A DNA stretch of 64,000 bases from positions 5,217,194 to 5,281,193 of the forward strand of contig JAJEKV010000015.1 in assembly GCA_021234155.1 (NCBI GenBank), given 5' to 3'. The position numbers were made by a program, and so were the translations under genes. Origin of the DNA: Isoetes taiwanensis (taxonomy: Eukaryota; Streptophyta; Lycopodiopsida; Isoetales; Isoetaceae). How positions within the stretch are numbered: the stretch's first letter is position 1; every line of letters begins with the position of its first letter. Positions 1 to 11,605 of the stretch are shown here, one piece after another. A model generated the notes under the pieces. The model saw only the letters and a program-made list of their open reading frames with translations. It ran no database searches and was not told where the DNA came from.

Positions 1-503
1 ACCCCTACCGCTCCGGCAGTAGATCTTATCTCCAACATGCGGGGCCATCCAGTTATGCCGCTTTTCTTGATTTTATTGTGAGGAGATTTGTACGGCATGC
101 GTTTACAACGGCGGCGATGAGCAGCTCTACCTTGACTTCCATACCCGCGCACCCGGATGTTGGGGGTGATGAGCATGCCCTTAATGTCATCAAAGGCATC
201 GAAGGTTTAGGGACCGACCTCCCTATTTGTCACAATAGATCCGGAAACTTGTTTTGAGGCCCGATTCGACCGCCATCATTATGGACCGATGCGTAGAGGA
301 TGAGGAGATTCTGTTGAGCATTTTTCGCCTCTACCTCGACCCGGAAGATGACGAAGTCGTCAACGAAGCGGGATGTTGTAAGGTGGAAGGAACTTGCCAC
401 GAAGCCCCGCCCGTGCGTAAAAGCCCTTAAGCTTCGAAGGGTTAAACCTTCTTCCCTCACCGTACTCTTGAATGACCAAAGTACCTGATTTTGAGGATAT
501 CAT

Positions 504-1305
504 GTGGGCCATCTGGCGTTCTTACGGGGATCCGCCACCAAGAAGATAGAGATTCTCTATGATCTTGCGGAATATTGCCGGGATGACTTCATCGACTTCA
601 CTACACCGGTTGTGCAACCCGCACAAGTAGAGAACCTATTGGCATATCAGGCTGAAGAGCAAGAGCCCGTTGAGACTCTTTTGTCACTTCGCCAGTTCTT
701 GTTAAGTGACACACCCCAGCCTCCCGAAGAGCATTTTGCGGCGGACCACGGCCTACTCTTTCGGACCGCCTTTTGCAGAAATCACCATGGGAGAGGTGGA
801 TCAAGGCGAGGAAGACCTTTGGGACACCAAGGTCAGCCTTAAGGATGACAAGGAAGAGGAAGAGGAGGAGAAGCTTCCCATCACCTTGGAGAAAGAAGCG
901 GAGACCTCCACCGACCCTCAGGTTAGGGCAATGGGGAACCATGTGGGCCGATTCTTTCTCTCGGCCTTCCGCCAAGGAGAGGTGCTATTTTTCTCCAAGA
1001 ACCTAGGGCCTTCCTCTGAAGCTTCTTGGTGGGCGCTCCAAGCCATATCCACTTCAGCGGGCCATAAGAAGATTGACTATCACGTCACCACCATTACTTT
1101 GGTCCGTAGGGATTTGGCTATAGCAGCATTGGGGGACGTGGCGGGCTGCGCTAACATGCGCCTCCTTGTGGCGGCACCTTTGGCTACTTGCTTGCCACCA
1201 GAGGCAGCAGCTCGAGCCGCCCTCTCTGCTAGCCCCAGCGCCACTTTGATGCGCTACCGTCCACCTCCTCAGCCATTGGACGAAGACGAGGGACCCAGCT
1301 CCTAG
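504..1305 (+). pseudogene. Unrecognised decayed ORF upstream of gag
   Basis: Two overlapping reading frames, 504-842 and 706-1305, look like one gene broken by a frameshift near 710-780. The second part has a strongly acidic stretch (about residues 28-70, rich in Glu and Asp with a run of Glu) and a C-terminal region rich in Ala and Pro, ending in a stop at 1303. I recognise no family. It lies upstream of the gag remnant of the Ty3 element on the same strand, so it may be an extra 5' ORF of that element or an older insertion. The first 500 bases of the window show no ORF that I can support. Confidence 0.3.
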
Positions 1306-1452
1306 ATGATTGTATTATGTATTTTGCATTCTGAAATAGCTGTAAAATTTTCATTGGCAATGTCTTAAACCATGGTTATCACTCGTGATGTGTTATCCTT
1401 TATGATTACTGTCTATTGTATCAATCAATACGTAATGCCAATATAATTTTGA

Positions 1453-1989
1453 ATGGATCTCTTCCATGATGCGTCATTATATCTCTTGGAATTCTTTGGT
1501 ACTATATGCTCATTGCGCCGTTTTGCAGAAGAAACACTAGAGGAGTACGAAGAGAGGATCACAGACCAGATATTGAGGGATGACCAAGGACCTCCTGAAC
1601 AAGATTACGGTCAAAGGTACGGCGAGTATCCGGAGCGAGAAAGTGGAGATGAGATGGCGGAATCTGCAGAGCCAGAAGAACCATATGATCCGGACAAGGG
1701 GATGGCGATAGTTACCCTCCTCCGCGAACGGGCCTTTGATGATCTGAAATGGACCCTTTGCCGCACATGGGACTATTGGAATATGTCCAGACATGAAGCT
1801 TTCGAGGATGCCAATGACCACCTCTGGCAAATCTTCTACGCACTAAGGAGGCTTTTCAATCTCCTCATTATTAGCCCCACTTGGGATTATCAACCCGTTA
1901 TCATCCAGGCTTGGGCACGTTACAAGCTCGTCCGAGCTGTGCGTGAGAGTGTGCGCTATTCCGTCATGTATCCCTTTGCAAACCCCTAA
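1453..1989 (+). CDS. Unrecognised 178-residue ORF upstream of gag
   Basis: This frame is open for 178 codons from ATG to TAA. The predicted protein is acidic in its first 100 residues, with clusters of Glu, Asp and Pro, and then turns Trp- and Arg-rich (several Trp between residues 97 and 151). I recognise no domain. It sits about 600 bases before the first gag-like sequence on the same strand as the Ty3 genes and follows the acidic ORF at 706-1305 after a 150-base AT-rich gap. It may belong to the retroelement as an accessory ORF, or be unrelated. 1990-2590 holds only short frames. Confidence 0.3.
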   Translation: MDLFHDASLYLLEFFGTICSLRRFAEETLEEYEERITDQILRDDQGPPEQDYGQRYGEYPERESGDEMAESAEPEEPYDPDKGMAIVTLLRERAFDDLKWTLCRTWDYWNMSRHEAFEDANDHLWQIFYALRRLFNLLIISPTWDYQPVIIQAWARYKLVRAVRESVRYSVMYPFANP

Positions 1990-2589
1990 GCCGGATCCTC
2001 CAGTTTGTGTTCCTATGTTTCAGTATGGTTAAGGAAATGGCCTGTATTAGGTCCACTTATGTATTATATAACTATAAGTTTATAACTACTTCCAGTATGA
2101 ACTTCTTTAATGTAACCGTTGCTTCGCTTGTAATTAAAGTCTTCCGTCCTTTTTCGTGGTCACTTTGTTTTCTCGACACTACCTAAGATGACCTTGTTGT
2201 GACACTTACTGTTACTGTACTTTTTCTTACATCATCTTATGTTTAATATAGGCGGTTGCGCAATGCCGCTGGCGGAGACACCCTCAAACGCCAGTCGGTT
2301 AACACCCGAACAAGAATTGATGCTAATGAAAAGACAGACTAGGCGAAGTTCTGAGCCTATGTGTTGCATGCTAACCCACCACAGCATGTACAAGAAGACG
2401 GACCGGAGCTACCTCCGTTGCCGCCTAGTCCACCTACACAGCAGCCGTCCCCACCACAAACCAGCCACTGTACCTCTTGAAAAGAGGCCCCGGTCTAAAT
2501 GCCGAAGCGGGCTCCTCTAGAGAGCAGTGCCACCTCCTCAAAGTCCGCCGCCGGTGTCATCTGAATCGTCCCGCATCATCGGTGGCCAT

Positions 2590-3140
2590 GCAAAGCCGAG
2601 ATAAGGAGTACCGCAAGGCGGTTGATCTGACTATAACTAGTATATGGAAGAATAGGAAATTGGCCCGGTTTGATGGGAAATCTAGAGGCGGATTGAATGC
2701 GAATCCTGGTTGGACGAAATGAAGGAGTTCGGGGAGGTCCTATGGCATGACAGATAAGGATCTGAGGAAAGGTTGCCACCACAAACCTACCGAGCTGCCC
2801 AGATTTGGTGGAAGGGCTATGCGAGCCAAACATCACGGGCGAGGAGTAGATGCAACTTGAGAAAAGTTTGCCAAGGCCTTCAAATCGCATTATGTGCCCC
2901 GTGCACATAAATGCCAACAGATCGGACTTTCTACGAGGTTGGAGCGAGTAAGAGTATGTCGTCCGAGCTTACACGGATGAGTTTATGCGCTGAGGCTATA
3001 TGTACCGGTATGAATGAGAAAAGGGCGGTGGAAGGCTATATTGAGGGGTTGGCACCATCGATCAAGCGGATGGTTAAGGCCATAGACCGAAATCGATTCT
3101 GGCCGAGGCTAAAGCATTGAGCCTCGAGGAGGACACACCA
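2590..3140 (+). pseudogene. Ty3 gag remnant
   Basis: Pieces in more than one frame resemble plant Ty3 gag: a segment reading FAKAFKSHYVPR near 2867, YTDEFMRL near 2969, and a segment reading GYIEGLAPSIKRMV near 3034-3075, followed by the usual KALSLEEDT-like tail near 3111. These match the order of the retrotransposon gag domain. At least two frameshifts and one stop break it. I could not find an intact CCHC zinc knuckle between 3140 and 3600. Confidence 0.6.
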
Positions 3141-3589
3141 AGGAATCGATTCGGCGTCCTGCTCCTTACGCGACCCGGCTGTCCACACCTTACAAACCCC
3201 GTTCGCCAAGTCCAGGGGCCCTCTCAGCCGAGAACTTCAAATGCGGCCCGTCCGGGAGAAGAAAGTCGCCTTTAGCACGCCCGGATAAGCGAGAACAATG
3301 CGGTAAGGAGGTTGAACCTCTTCTGATCCATTCCTAAAGAGGCGGGGAACAGCTCCGCCGAGATAAGGCATGCTACGGTGTATGAGGCACGGACACTTCA
3401 TGCGAATTGTCCATATGTCACCCAGACGCCCCGACTAGCCATGGCCGACCTCGATTGGGACGATTCGGAGTCAACACTACCTGGCGATGAGGGCGGCTCG
3501 AGTACATTCGCGGTCGTCTCATATCCTTGCGGCTATAGAAAGCGGCAATCTTTGAAAGTGACTCTTTGTCATTTCCACCATAGGCCAAG

Positions 3590-3977
3590 TAGGCGATAAG
3601 CCTTTTCGTAATTCTTATGGATACGGGGAGTACACATAATTTTGCTTCTCCTAGAATGGCCCGGGTCCTGGCTGGAAACCCTAAGGTCACGGCCCAGGGC
3701 TGTCACCTTAGCCGGTGGTAAGGTTAGACATACTCATGGTCGCCGCATCAACCTTAAGATGCGGGTTGCAAGCACCGGTTGCTATGGGTGCGAATTAATG
3801 GATATTGGCAAATACGACCTCATTGTTGGTATGGAATTCTTGGCATCTGCAAAAGCCAATATAGATTGCGAGAAGAGAGAAGTTACCTTCAACGCAGGTA
3901 ATGGAGCCCGCGTAACGATAAAAGGTGAACCATTCAACCCTATCATGCAGTCTATGTCCACCCGACAGACTAGATAA
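3590..3977 (+). pseudogene. Ty3 retropepsin-like aspartic protease remnant
   Basis: The catalytic motif DTGSTHNF is read at 3620-3643, the standard plant Ty3 protease signature. The rest of the fold continues, after a frameshift, in the frame 3642-3977, where the segment around DLIVGMEFLASAKANIDC corresponds to the usual ILGMDWL...ID part and the tail before 3977 ends at a stop. In the intact family this enzyme releases gag and pol products. Here the shift between the active site and the body inactivates it. Confidence 0.7.
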
Positions 3978-4148
3978 AGCTATCACATAGTTTAAAAGCT
4001 CCTCTGCGTTATCAGCCTTGCTTCCGTTGAGTCAGATGTTAAGCAGAAGCAAGTAATTGACACCTTGCCGGAAGGGATTGCTAACCTTTTCCGAGAATTT
4101 AGCGACCTCTTTCCAGATGAGATTTAAAAGCTTCCTCCTTTCAGAGGG

Positions 4149-4814
4149 GTGGAATGTGAGATCGCTCTAGAACCAGGTACTAAGCCTACCAGTAAGGCCC
4201 CGTACCGTATGAGTCCCCCAGAGTTGGCAGAGCTTAAGAAGCAACTTCAGGAGTTACTAAACCTAGGTTTCATTCGGCCTAGTGTTTCGCCTTTTGGCGC
4301 CCCTATCCTTTTTGTTAAGAAAAAGGATGGCTCCCTGAGGATGTGTATTGATTATAGACAGCTCAATAAGCACACCATCAAGAATCGATATGCTTTGCCT
4401 AGGGCATATGATCTAATGGACCAGTTGCAAGGGGCCAAATATTTCTCAAAGATTGATTTACGCTCTGGCTACCATCAGATAAGGATAAAGGAGGAGGACA
4501 TCCATAAATCTGCTTTTCGCACGAGATATGGGCATTATGAGTTTACCGTTATGCCTTTTGGATTAACTAATGCCCCTGCAACTTTCATGCGGTTGATGAA
4601 TGACGTCTTTCGCCAATATTTGGATGATTTTGTTGTTATTTTCTTCGACGACATTCTCATCTATAGTAAAACTTTGAAGGAGCATGAGCAACATCTTAGG
4701 TTGGCTCTACAAAAGTTAAGGCGTCACCAACTTTTTGCCAAGTTCTCTAAGTGCAAGTTTGCCACTCCCAAGGTGGATTATTTGGGGCATATCATTTCAG
4801 CAGAGTCCGGGTAA
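4149..4814 (+). pseudogene. Ty3 reverse transcriptase
   Basis: A 221-codon frame covers the fingers and palm of the [21 protein letters not shown] near residues 55-73, [16 protein letters not shown] near residues 97-112, and the catalytic FFDD motif at 4641-4652 where most relatives have YIDD. The aromatic residue change at the first position is conservative and both Asp remain. The frame runs out at 4814, and the next frame picks up at NVSEVRSFLGLAGYYRKFV. The usual 15-20 residues linking these segments are missing, so a small deletion with frameshift has occurred near 4805-4815. Confidence 0.9.
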
Positions 4815-5619
4815 TGTTTCGGAAGTCCGAAGTTTCTTGGGACTAGCGGGATACTATCGCAAATTTGTTAAGGATTTTGCAACAATTGCCGCACCTCTTA
4901 CTGATCTCACAAAGCACGAGAAGGTGAAGGATTGGATGGAACATTGGAAAGCAAAAGTCCAGATGAGTTTTCAGAAGCTTAAGGATGCTTTAACGTCTGC
5001 ACCAGTCCTTACATTGCCTGATCCTGAAAAGGATAAGCTAGTGGCAATGGATGCTAGTAAGACTACTACCGGTGGAGTCCTAATGCAGGAGGGGAGGGTT
5101 ATTGCCTATGATTCAAAGAAAATGAACGAAACTGAACAGCGATACCCTACCCATGATCAGGAACTGTTAGCTGTTGTCCGTGCTCTGCGGATATGGAGAC
5201 ACTACCTTCTTGGTAGGAGATTCCAGTTGGATACGGATCACCAAAGTCTCCGTTATTTATCTACCCAGCCGAATCTCAACCTCCGTCAGAGGAGATGGAT
5301 GGAATTTCTGGAGGAATATGATTTTGAGATCATGTATAAGCCTGGCAAGCACAATGTGGTTGCTGATGTACTATCACGCCATCCCTTGGTAACCCGAACC
5401 CATTGTAATGCAATTTCTACACTCACCAGTGAGTTTGGGAAACAGATAGAACAGACTTTGGCCACGGATCTCGAGTTCTGTGAAGTTTGGGGTAGCTTGA
5501 GTAAGGAGGCACGCACAGACAAGAACGCGAAGCTTTCCGTGCATATAAGAAAGAGGGCAATTTGTTATATCACAAGGATAAATTGTGTGTACCTCAGACT
5601 TCCGGAGTATGTAAGCTGA
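4813..5619 (+). pseudogene. Ty3 RT connection and RNase H domain
   Basis: This frame begins after the RT deletion with the connection segment NVSEVRSFLGLAGYYRKFV, then shows the RNase H domain: VAMDAS (first catalytic Asp) near 5041, a YDSKKMNETEQRYPTHDQELLA segment covering the catalytic Glu, and LDTDHQSLRYL near 5227. The KPGKHNVVADVLSRHP end of the domain is near 5340-5390. In active elements RNase H removes the RNA strand after minus-strand synthesis. The frame ends at a stop at 5617, in a region overlapping the integrase frame, so pol is split here as well. Confidence 0.88.
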
Positions 5620-6971
5620 TCCTCCATGACACCCACAACAGCCCTATAGCTGGACATGCGGGTTTTATGAAGACTTACTTTAAGATCCGCTCCAGTTATT
5701 TCTGGCCTTCGATGAAAAAGGATATTGCTAGATACATTAAGCAGTGCCAGGTATGTCAACAAACCAAGGCTGAACAATTAAGGGTTCCAGGAGAGTTGCA
5801 ACCTCTGGATGTGCCCAACGCCAAGTGGGAAGTCATCACCATGGATTTCATTGTGGGCCTTCCACGTACTCTCCGTGGATATGATGCGTTAATGGTGGTA
5901 GTCGACAAATTGTCGAAAATGGCTCATTTCTTGCCATGTCGTACCACCGATACCGCCTTCGATACCGCTCTACTATTTGCCAAGGAGATCTTCAGATTAC
6001 ACGGAATGCCACGGGTTATTGTATCCGACAGGGATCCCAAATTTGTAAGTGCATTCTGGAAAGATTTCTTTGCCACCATACAGACCAAGCTTGCTATGAG
6101 TACGGCATATCATCCTCAAACAGATGGTCAGACAGAACGTACCAATCGCATTATAGAGGATATGCTGCGAAGTTATGTGTGGAGTAAGCAATCACAGTGG
6201 GCTGACTATATTTATCTGGTCGAGTTCGCCTACAACAGCATGAAGCAGGAATCTTCCAAGATGTCTCCCTTTATGATAAATTATGGTTATCAATGTCTTA
6301 CTCCAGACACATGGCATAACCCCGTTTCTAAAGTGGAGGTTTCTCAACAACTCCTCTTGGAGATGCAAGCGCTAGTCGAAGAAGTCCGTGGTTATTTATT
6401 GGCTGCACGTAGTCGTCAGAAGAGTGTAGCTGATAAGCACAGAACCCCCCGCGTTTTCCAGGTGGGTGAATCAGTTTGGCTTAAGATTAAGGTTAAACAA
6501 GCCAAGCTTAAGATTGGCAACTGCAAGAAGTTGGCACCCAGATGGGCTGGACCGTTCAAAATTACTGAGCGTGTTGGAGAGCAGGCATATCGCTTGGATT
6601 TGCCGCCCCGCTTGAAGATCCACAAGGTCTTTCACGTGAGTCTTCTGAAGCAACACACCCCTGATCCAGAGGAGGTTTTGGATACCCCAACCCTCCTAGA
6701 AATGACAGAGGAGCACCTGGAGATAGTGCCTGAAGCTCTTCTTGATCGAGCTTACAAACAAACCAGAAGGACTCAAATGTTGCAATACTTGGTTAAGTGG
6801 AAGCACTTACCAGTTGAGGATGCTACTTGGGTGATGAAGATAGACCTTGACAAGCACTACCCGGACTTCATGCGGGAATCTCAAGGACGCACCATCAACG
6901 ATGCTATCAACCCCGCACCCGGCGGTAAGCTTGGAAGCTTGATTGCCAAGAGTAGCGCTCTAGAGGGGTAG
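5562..6971 (+). CDS. Ty3 integrase with C-terminal chromodomain
   Basis: This 469-codon frame is open to a stop at 6969. It contains the N-terminal HHCC zinc-binding region ending in CQVCQQTK (about residues 63-70), then the DDE core with MDFIVGLP (first Asp), a VSDRDPKFVS segment (second Asp) and YHPQTDGQTER leading to the catalytic Glu. A GPY/F-like region and a chromodomain at about residues 403-440 (LVKWKHLPVEDATW with aromatic residues) close the protein. Chromodomain integrases direct insertion toward marked chromatin. The chromodomain places the element among the chromoviruses. The first part overlaps the RNase H frame, so it is the 3' part of a frameshifted pol, not a separate gene. 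Confidence 0.92.
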   Translation: MLYHKDKLCVPQTSGVCKLILHDTHNSPIAGHAGFMKTYFKIRSSYFWPSMKKDIARYIKQCQVCQQTKAEQLRVPGELQPLDVPNAKWEVITMDFIVGLPRTLRGYDALMVVVDKLSKMAHFLPCRTTDTAFDTALLFAKEIFRLHGMPRVIVSDRDPKFVSAFWKDFFATIQTKLAMSTAYHPQTDGQTERTNRIIEDMLRSYVWSKQSQWADYIYLVEFAYNSMKQESSKMSPFMINYGYQCLTPDTWHNPVSKVEVSQQLLLEMQALVEEVRGYLLAARSRQKSVADKHRTPRVFQVGESVWLKIKVKQAKLKIGNCKKLAPRWAGPFKITERVGEQAYRLDLPPRLKIHKVFHVSLLKQHTPDPEEVLDTPTLLEMTEEHLEIVPEALLDRAYKQTRRTQMLQYLVKWKHLPVEDATWVMKIDLDKHYPDFMRESQGRTINDAINPAPGGKLGSLIAKSSALEG

Positions 6972-7401
6972 ATGCATCGTAAGTAATAATCGTTACCGAT
7001 GATGAGATCACCTTTGTGTTCTCTAGGACGTGGTGTACCGTCAATGTTGACCTGACCACGACTTGCTATGAGAGCATATAGGTCATAGGCTGCGTTCATC
7101 TCGGCTACAATGGGAACTTGACCATTCCCTATGCTGCAATGAACTGCAAACCATAGACATGATAGGTCCCCTGGTAGATAGAGTTTATTTTTTTTTTTTT
7201 TACTATAAGGGGGTGGTCCCTTCAACCACAATCTAATTATATATACTGATATACTGACATGTGCAGGCCAGTGAGCAGTACGTGACCTGCAAATGTTAGA
7301 GGGTTACTGATGACCCGAACTCTTCAAGTTTTATTTTGTCTACACGTCTTTTTTTATTGCTACTCTTGTGTTGATATTGGACCTTGGTCCTTGAACTTTT
7401 G
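6972..7401 (+). other. 3' untranslated part of the Ty3 element, before the LINE insertion
   Basis: No coding sequence is visible between the chromodomain stop and the LINE target duplication. The stretch holds T-rich runs at about 7187-7200 and 7350. It joins, across the LINE, to 14289-14476, which leads to the polypurine tract. Confidence 0.6.
7385..7401. repeat. Left target site duplication of the minus-strand LINE
   Basis: The 17 bases TGGTCCTTGAACTTTTG here are repeated exactly at 14289-14305. The left copy is followed by a run of T, the poly(A) tail of a minus-strand LINE. Confidence 0.9.
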
Positions 7402-8035
7402 TTTTTTTTTTTTTATTGAAGGCTTAGTATTTGTATTAATTAAGATTTAGGTGTACATATCGACATATGTATATACATATGTTTACAAAAGGCAACCAGA
7501 TTGGGTAGGGTTGGTTGTTTAGACCCTTCAACATAAAACAGCAACAGAAAATTTTCAGGCCTATCATAAGCCTAAACCATCAAAAGTTTCCTTAAGTTAT
7601 GAGATCAAAGTTCATATGACCGAATCCTGAGAGAGGTCATTCCAGAAATCTTCTTTTCTTGGGCTCATTCTCGGCATGGTCTTTTCTCCCCATTCCTTTG
7701 GTAGCCAATATGAATAGACAGAATTGACATTTGCATAAGTGAGCTTTCCCCGGATTAAATCTTCCTTTTTTATCCTTAGCCTCGCATAGGGATATGCCTT
7801 TTGCATCATATCTTGCGTATTACGAACGCGATTACATTGGCATAGTCCATCTTCATGAATTGTTGGAATTCGACCCCCAAAGGTAACCCACGGTAGCATT
7901 AGAGTGAAGGTCGATTCTTCTCCGCCGACTTCTTTACCAATATCGAGAATGTTACACGAGAAATTCAAAGTAAAGTTAGAAGCAGATAGGTAGAATTCAA
8001 CTATGAATATCAAAGATTTCCTCAATCAATTAATA

Positions 8036-8541
8036 TCATATTTGGTTTGCTTTCGATGATAGCACGAGGCCAAATAATTTCCTCTTTGAAGATCGGGAAT
8101 TCCTCCCCTTCCACATTCTCCAAAGGAGAAGGTAGATACGCCAATTCGATGGGTTCTCTGGAAGAAAGAAATCAATGGAGCTCATAGTTCTAAGATCAGG
8201 CAAATCAAGCTCAATTTCAGCTAACTCGAGTCCATTCAGCCCATAAACAGTTCCTAAAGAGGTGATTCTCATCTTCGATCCCGCATACATCGAACCACGG
8301 ATGTTAGAGTCCGCCATATTCATTCTCCATCTCTTCATGTTTGTTGCGAGCCTTGTGCGAGTTGCCATATGAAGGCTTTGACTTTTGGATGGATCGGGCT
8401 CTTCCATAAAAATATGAGATTCCTTTTGATTCTCAAAGGATCCGTGTTCCATTTTCTGTGGACTGTTATGGCTTGATCCTTATTAAGGAATTTATAGGCC
8501 ATTTTAACCTTATAACCCTTGTATCCGTTTATATGCCACAA
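8036..8541 (-). pseudogene. LINE C-terminal zf-RVT region remnant
   Basis: Two overlapping minus-strand frames hold the end of LINE ORF2. The frame 8335-8541 starts with a KVKMAYKFLN segment followed by NLIFLWKSPIHPKVKAFIWQLAQ, which matches the zf-RVT domain where a Trp-Lys-X-X-X-Pro-X-Lys segment precedes zinc ligands. The following frame (8036-8452) carries the rest in a shifted state. I do not see intact zinc-binding Cys-X-X-Cys pairs. The last part down to 7612 includes another minus frame that may be ORF2 tail or 3' UTR. Confidence 0.55.
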
Positions 8542-9086
8542 GTCTTCCGAATGGTGCCTTGTCCATTATCAAGTCTCTACGGATAATACTATTAAACAAG
8601 GTCTCGAGACTCCTCCCTAGATCACATAAAACCGAGCTATGATAGTGAAACCATTAATAATATCTCGATAAAAACAATTCCCTGTTAGTCCATTGTTTAG
8701 TGAGGACGGGGAAAATGAGAGGCCAAGCAAGTGTTGGGGTCATCAAGAATAAGAGATGGACTCGAGGAAGATAGGCTGATCCCGAGAAAGGCCTTCCTTT
8801 CAAGTGTACATTCCCTTGACTTTAAACCATACGATCCACTTCTTCAATATCAGGAGGGGTGGAATTGGGGATGGAAAAAGGAAAAGAAAATGCTAAAAGG
8901 GAAATGCATCTTAAGCCCTCTCCACCCGAAAGGATGGCATCTCCCAATGTAATGCCTAATCGAGCTTTGTGGGATGATTAATCGATCTGTATGCAGAGCC
9001 ACAATAGAAATATTTTCTTTGCCAAAGGCGGTTGCTTGCTTCTCAATATCAATAACTCCCAATCCACCCATGCTTTTGGTCTTACA

Positions 9087-10696
9087 TCACTCGTTCATGG
9101 AGACTGGAATCCAGCATCTTCTGTTAGTTCCACCTGCAATGAATCTACCAATAATACTTTGCATTTTAGAGTAGACCTTTTTAGGGGCCATGATAATGGA
9201 TGATTGATATACGAGAAGAGGAAATGGCGAATTTGCAAGAATAGCCCTACCATTCTTAGAGAGAAATTTGGAGTTGAGGGAGTCCACCTTCCTATAGAAT
9301 TTATCCAAGAGATCCCCCCACAGATCACTCGCGTTCACCCTAATAGCATAGGGGATCCCCAGAATTTTGGTTTTAGTGGTGGGAGAGAGGTACATACATC
9401 CAAGAGATAAAAGCTGCTTGCTCCCCTTGGTCTGGTCCCTTGAAATTAGCTTTGTCTTGGCGAATTGATGTTACAACCTGAGCATCTTCCAAAATCTTCA
9501 AGGATCTGGTTGTGTAGCTTGGATGGATTGATTGTCAGATTCATAAAAAGGAAAGTGTCATACGCAAAATGAACATTAAGAATATCCTCCATCTCTTGAT
9601 TGGGGGAGTTTTAGCCCTTTGATCTCATTGAGATTCCTAAGCTTTTGAAAGTTTGTGAGACCTTCCATGACAATTAGAAACAAGAAAGGTGCGAGGGGGC
9701 AACCTTGCTTAACTCCTCTCTTTATGTCAAAGAAGGGACTGCACTCCCAGATTAATTAGGGACAGCCGATCTTGAATTTTTGGAATAGCCATGAAAATTG
9801 AAATTACCTCTTCCGAGAATCCCGGACTTAGGCAAACATTCTTGCAGAAATTTCCAACTTACCATATCGAAGGCCTTGGTGATATCGGTTTTGAAGCCCT
9901 ATGTTACGTTTGGATTCCTTGGCCCGACTTATCCCCAAAGATTTCTTTGCAACATTGTCCAAGATGTATCTCCCTTTCAAGTAGGCACTTTGAGTTTTAC
10001 TTATGATGTCATCAAGGATAGGCTTGATTCTAGCTGCAATTGAACCTGAAATGAGCTTATAGACCACATTGGAAAGTGAGATAGGGTGTAATGTCGAAAA
10101 AGAAATAGGCATATCATTTTTAGGGATGAGAGCAATAAGGCTAGTATTGATCCTGCGGTCCAAACTTTTGGTTAGTAAGAACTCATTAGCAATGGAAACC
10201 ACAAAATTACCCAAAAGCCCCCATGCCTTCTTGAAGAATTCATTGAGGGAGCCCATCGGCCCGAGGAGTCTTGCCATTCTCCATGTCATTGAGCACCTTA
10301 AAAATCTCATTATTCTTTGAAAGGTCTAGAAAGGCTATTATTCATATCATTAGACACTCTGGCCTGAATGTCAATGAAATTGTTAATATCACGAGAGTTG
10401 GTGTCTCTAATGGTACCCATAATTACGACAAAATGTTCTTTAGCGACCTCCTTAAGTTGATTGTCATCTTCAATGTTATTTCCCTCCCAAAGGACACTAT
10501 AAATGTGGTTCTTCTTAATCCTTCCTTTGGCCTTAATGAAAAAATACTTGGAGTTAGCCCTTTCATCTTCCATCAGCTCCTTGACTTTGGCTTTGATCTT
10601 CCATCCTTTAGCAATCTTAATTTCTTCCCTTTCGATTTGAATCTTAAGATCTTCTTTATTACGTACAGGCTGTCCGTCTTGATTTCTCAAATCCAC
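9087..10696 (-). pseudogene. LINE reverse transcriptase remnant with a lost active-site Asp
   Basis: Minus-strand segments in order match a plant L1-type RT: a GPMGSLNEFFKKAW segment near 10255, SLIALIPKND near 10140, LHPISLSNVVYKLISGSI near 10080, TQSAYLKGRYILDN near 9990, and a post-RT segment LGIPYAIRVNASDLWGDLL near 9360-9300. The catalytic box, which should read F-A-D-D, is seen on the minus strand at 9543-9570 as HFAYDTFLFM: the first Asp codon has changed to Tyr. Several frameshifts separate the segments. The element is therefore dead even apart from its stops. Confidence 0.75.
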
Positions 10697-10877
10697 GCAA
10701 GTGAAAAGTCTCTTTACGGTAGATCTCCTTACCCCAAACTTTTAACTTGACCTTTTATGTTCTTGGCGGTCCTTACCCACCAATCCATCCATCCAATATC
10801 ATTCTTGGGTTTGTCTTCCGGATCCATCACACGAGCTAACTTGGTGAGGAAATACTCCTGATCCAGCAGATTAGTGT

Positions 10878-11494
10878 TTAGCTTAAAGTAGGAGTTCCTC
10901 TTCCTTTGATTATTGTTGGCACTAATATTAATAAGCTGAGGGTAATGATCAGAGATGGTGTAATTTGAAAGATTGGAAACCCTAGAGCTGCTGTTCCATA
11001 AGGATTCACTAAGGTAGAACCTATCATGAAGACAGCAAATAGGCTGGACTCTAGTGGGGGACCACTCTTGCCATTTTTAAGTGGTGGCCTGTAAGTAACT
11101 TCATCCACTTATCATTCTCCTCCCCACTAAGTGCCCTGAAATTAGCACTCCTCATGTACTCATGAGTAACCATATTGAAGTCTCCCCCAATAATAATCTC
11201 GTCATAAGGGATACTGTTCAAGCTATTATTTATAATATTCCAAAGCTGAGCCCTTTCAGCTGGCTGATGATAAGCATAAATGTTCACTAGAGCTATTCTA
11301 ATATTACCTACATTACCATGTAAAATCTGCCACCTCTTGCTACCATCATGCATCATCTGAATATCACCTAGATTAATCCTGTTATGCCAAGCAATGGAAA
11401 TGCCCGGTCGAAGAGTTATTAGCTTTGAGAGACCAGTGGTTAAAATTGGCGTGACGAGAACCTCTCTTATCATATTATCTATCTTTGTCATCAT
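10878..11494 (-). pseudogene. LINE apurinic-like endonuclease remnant
   Basis: The minus-strand frame 11051-11494 contains IALVNIYAYHQPAERAQLW and EIIIGGDFNMVTH, the family signatures of the LINE endonuclease (NVYAP-like and GDFN). The second of these holds the catalytic Asp and Asn. A further minus frame, 10878-11108, continues with segments of the SDHYP-like region in a shifted frame. The start of the domain lies upstream in broken frames near 11500. In active LINEs this enzyme nicks the target to prime reverse transcription. Confidence 0.75.
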
Positions 11495-11605
11495 GAATCT
11501 TATGCTCTTGAAAGAAAATGAAATCTAAATTCATAGAAACAAGACAGGACTTTCACTCTCCCCTTTTCAGATTAGAGTTAATACCGCAAGTTCCAAGTAA
11601 TACCC

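Noticed and set aside
1-500. 5' LTR of the Ty3 element within the window
   Set aside because: No TGTGACG...CGTCACA unit and no similarity by eye to the 3' LTR (14477-16106) was found before gag.
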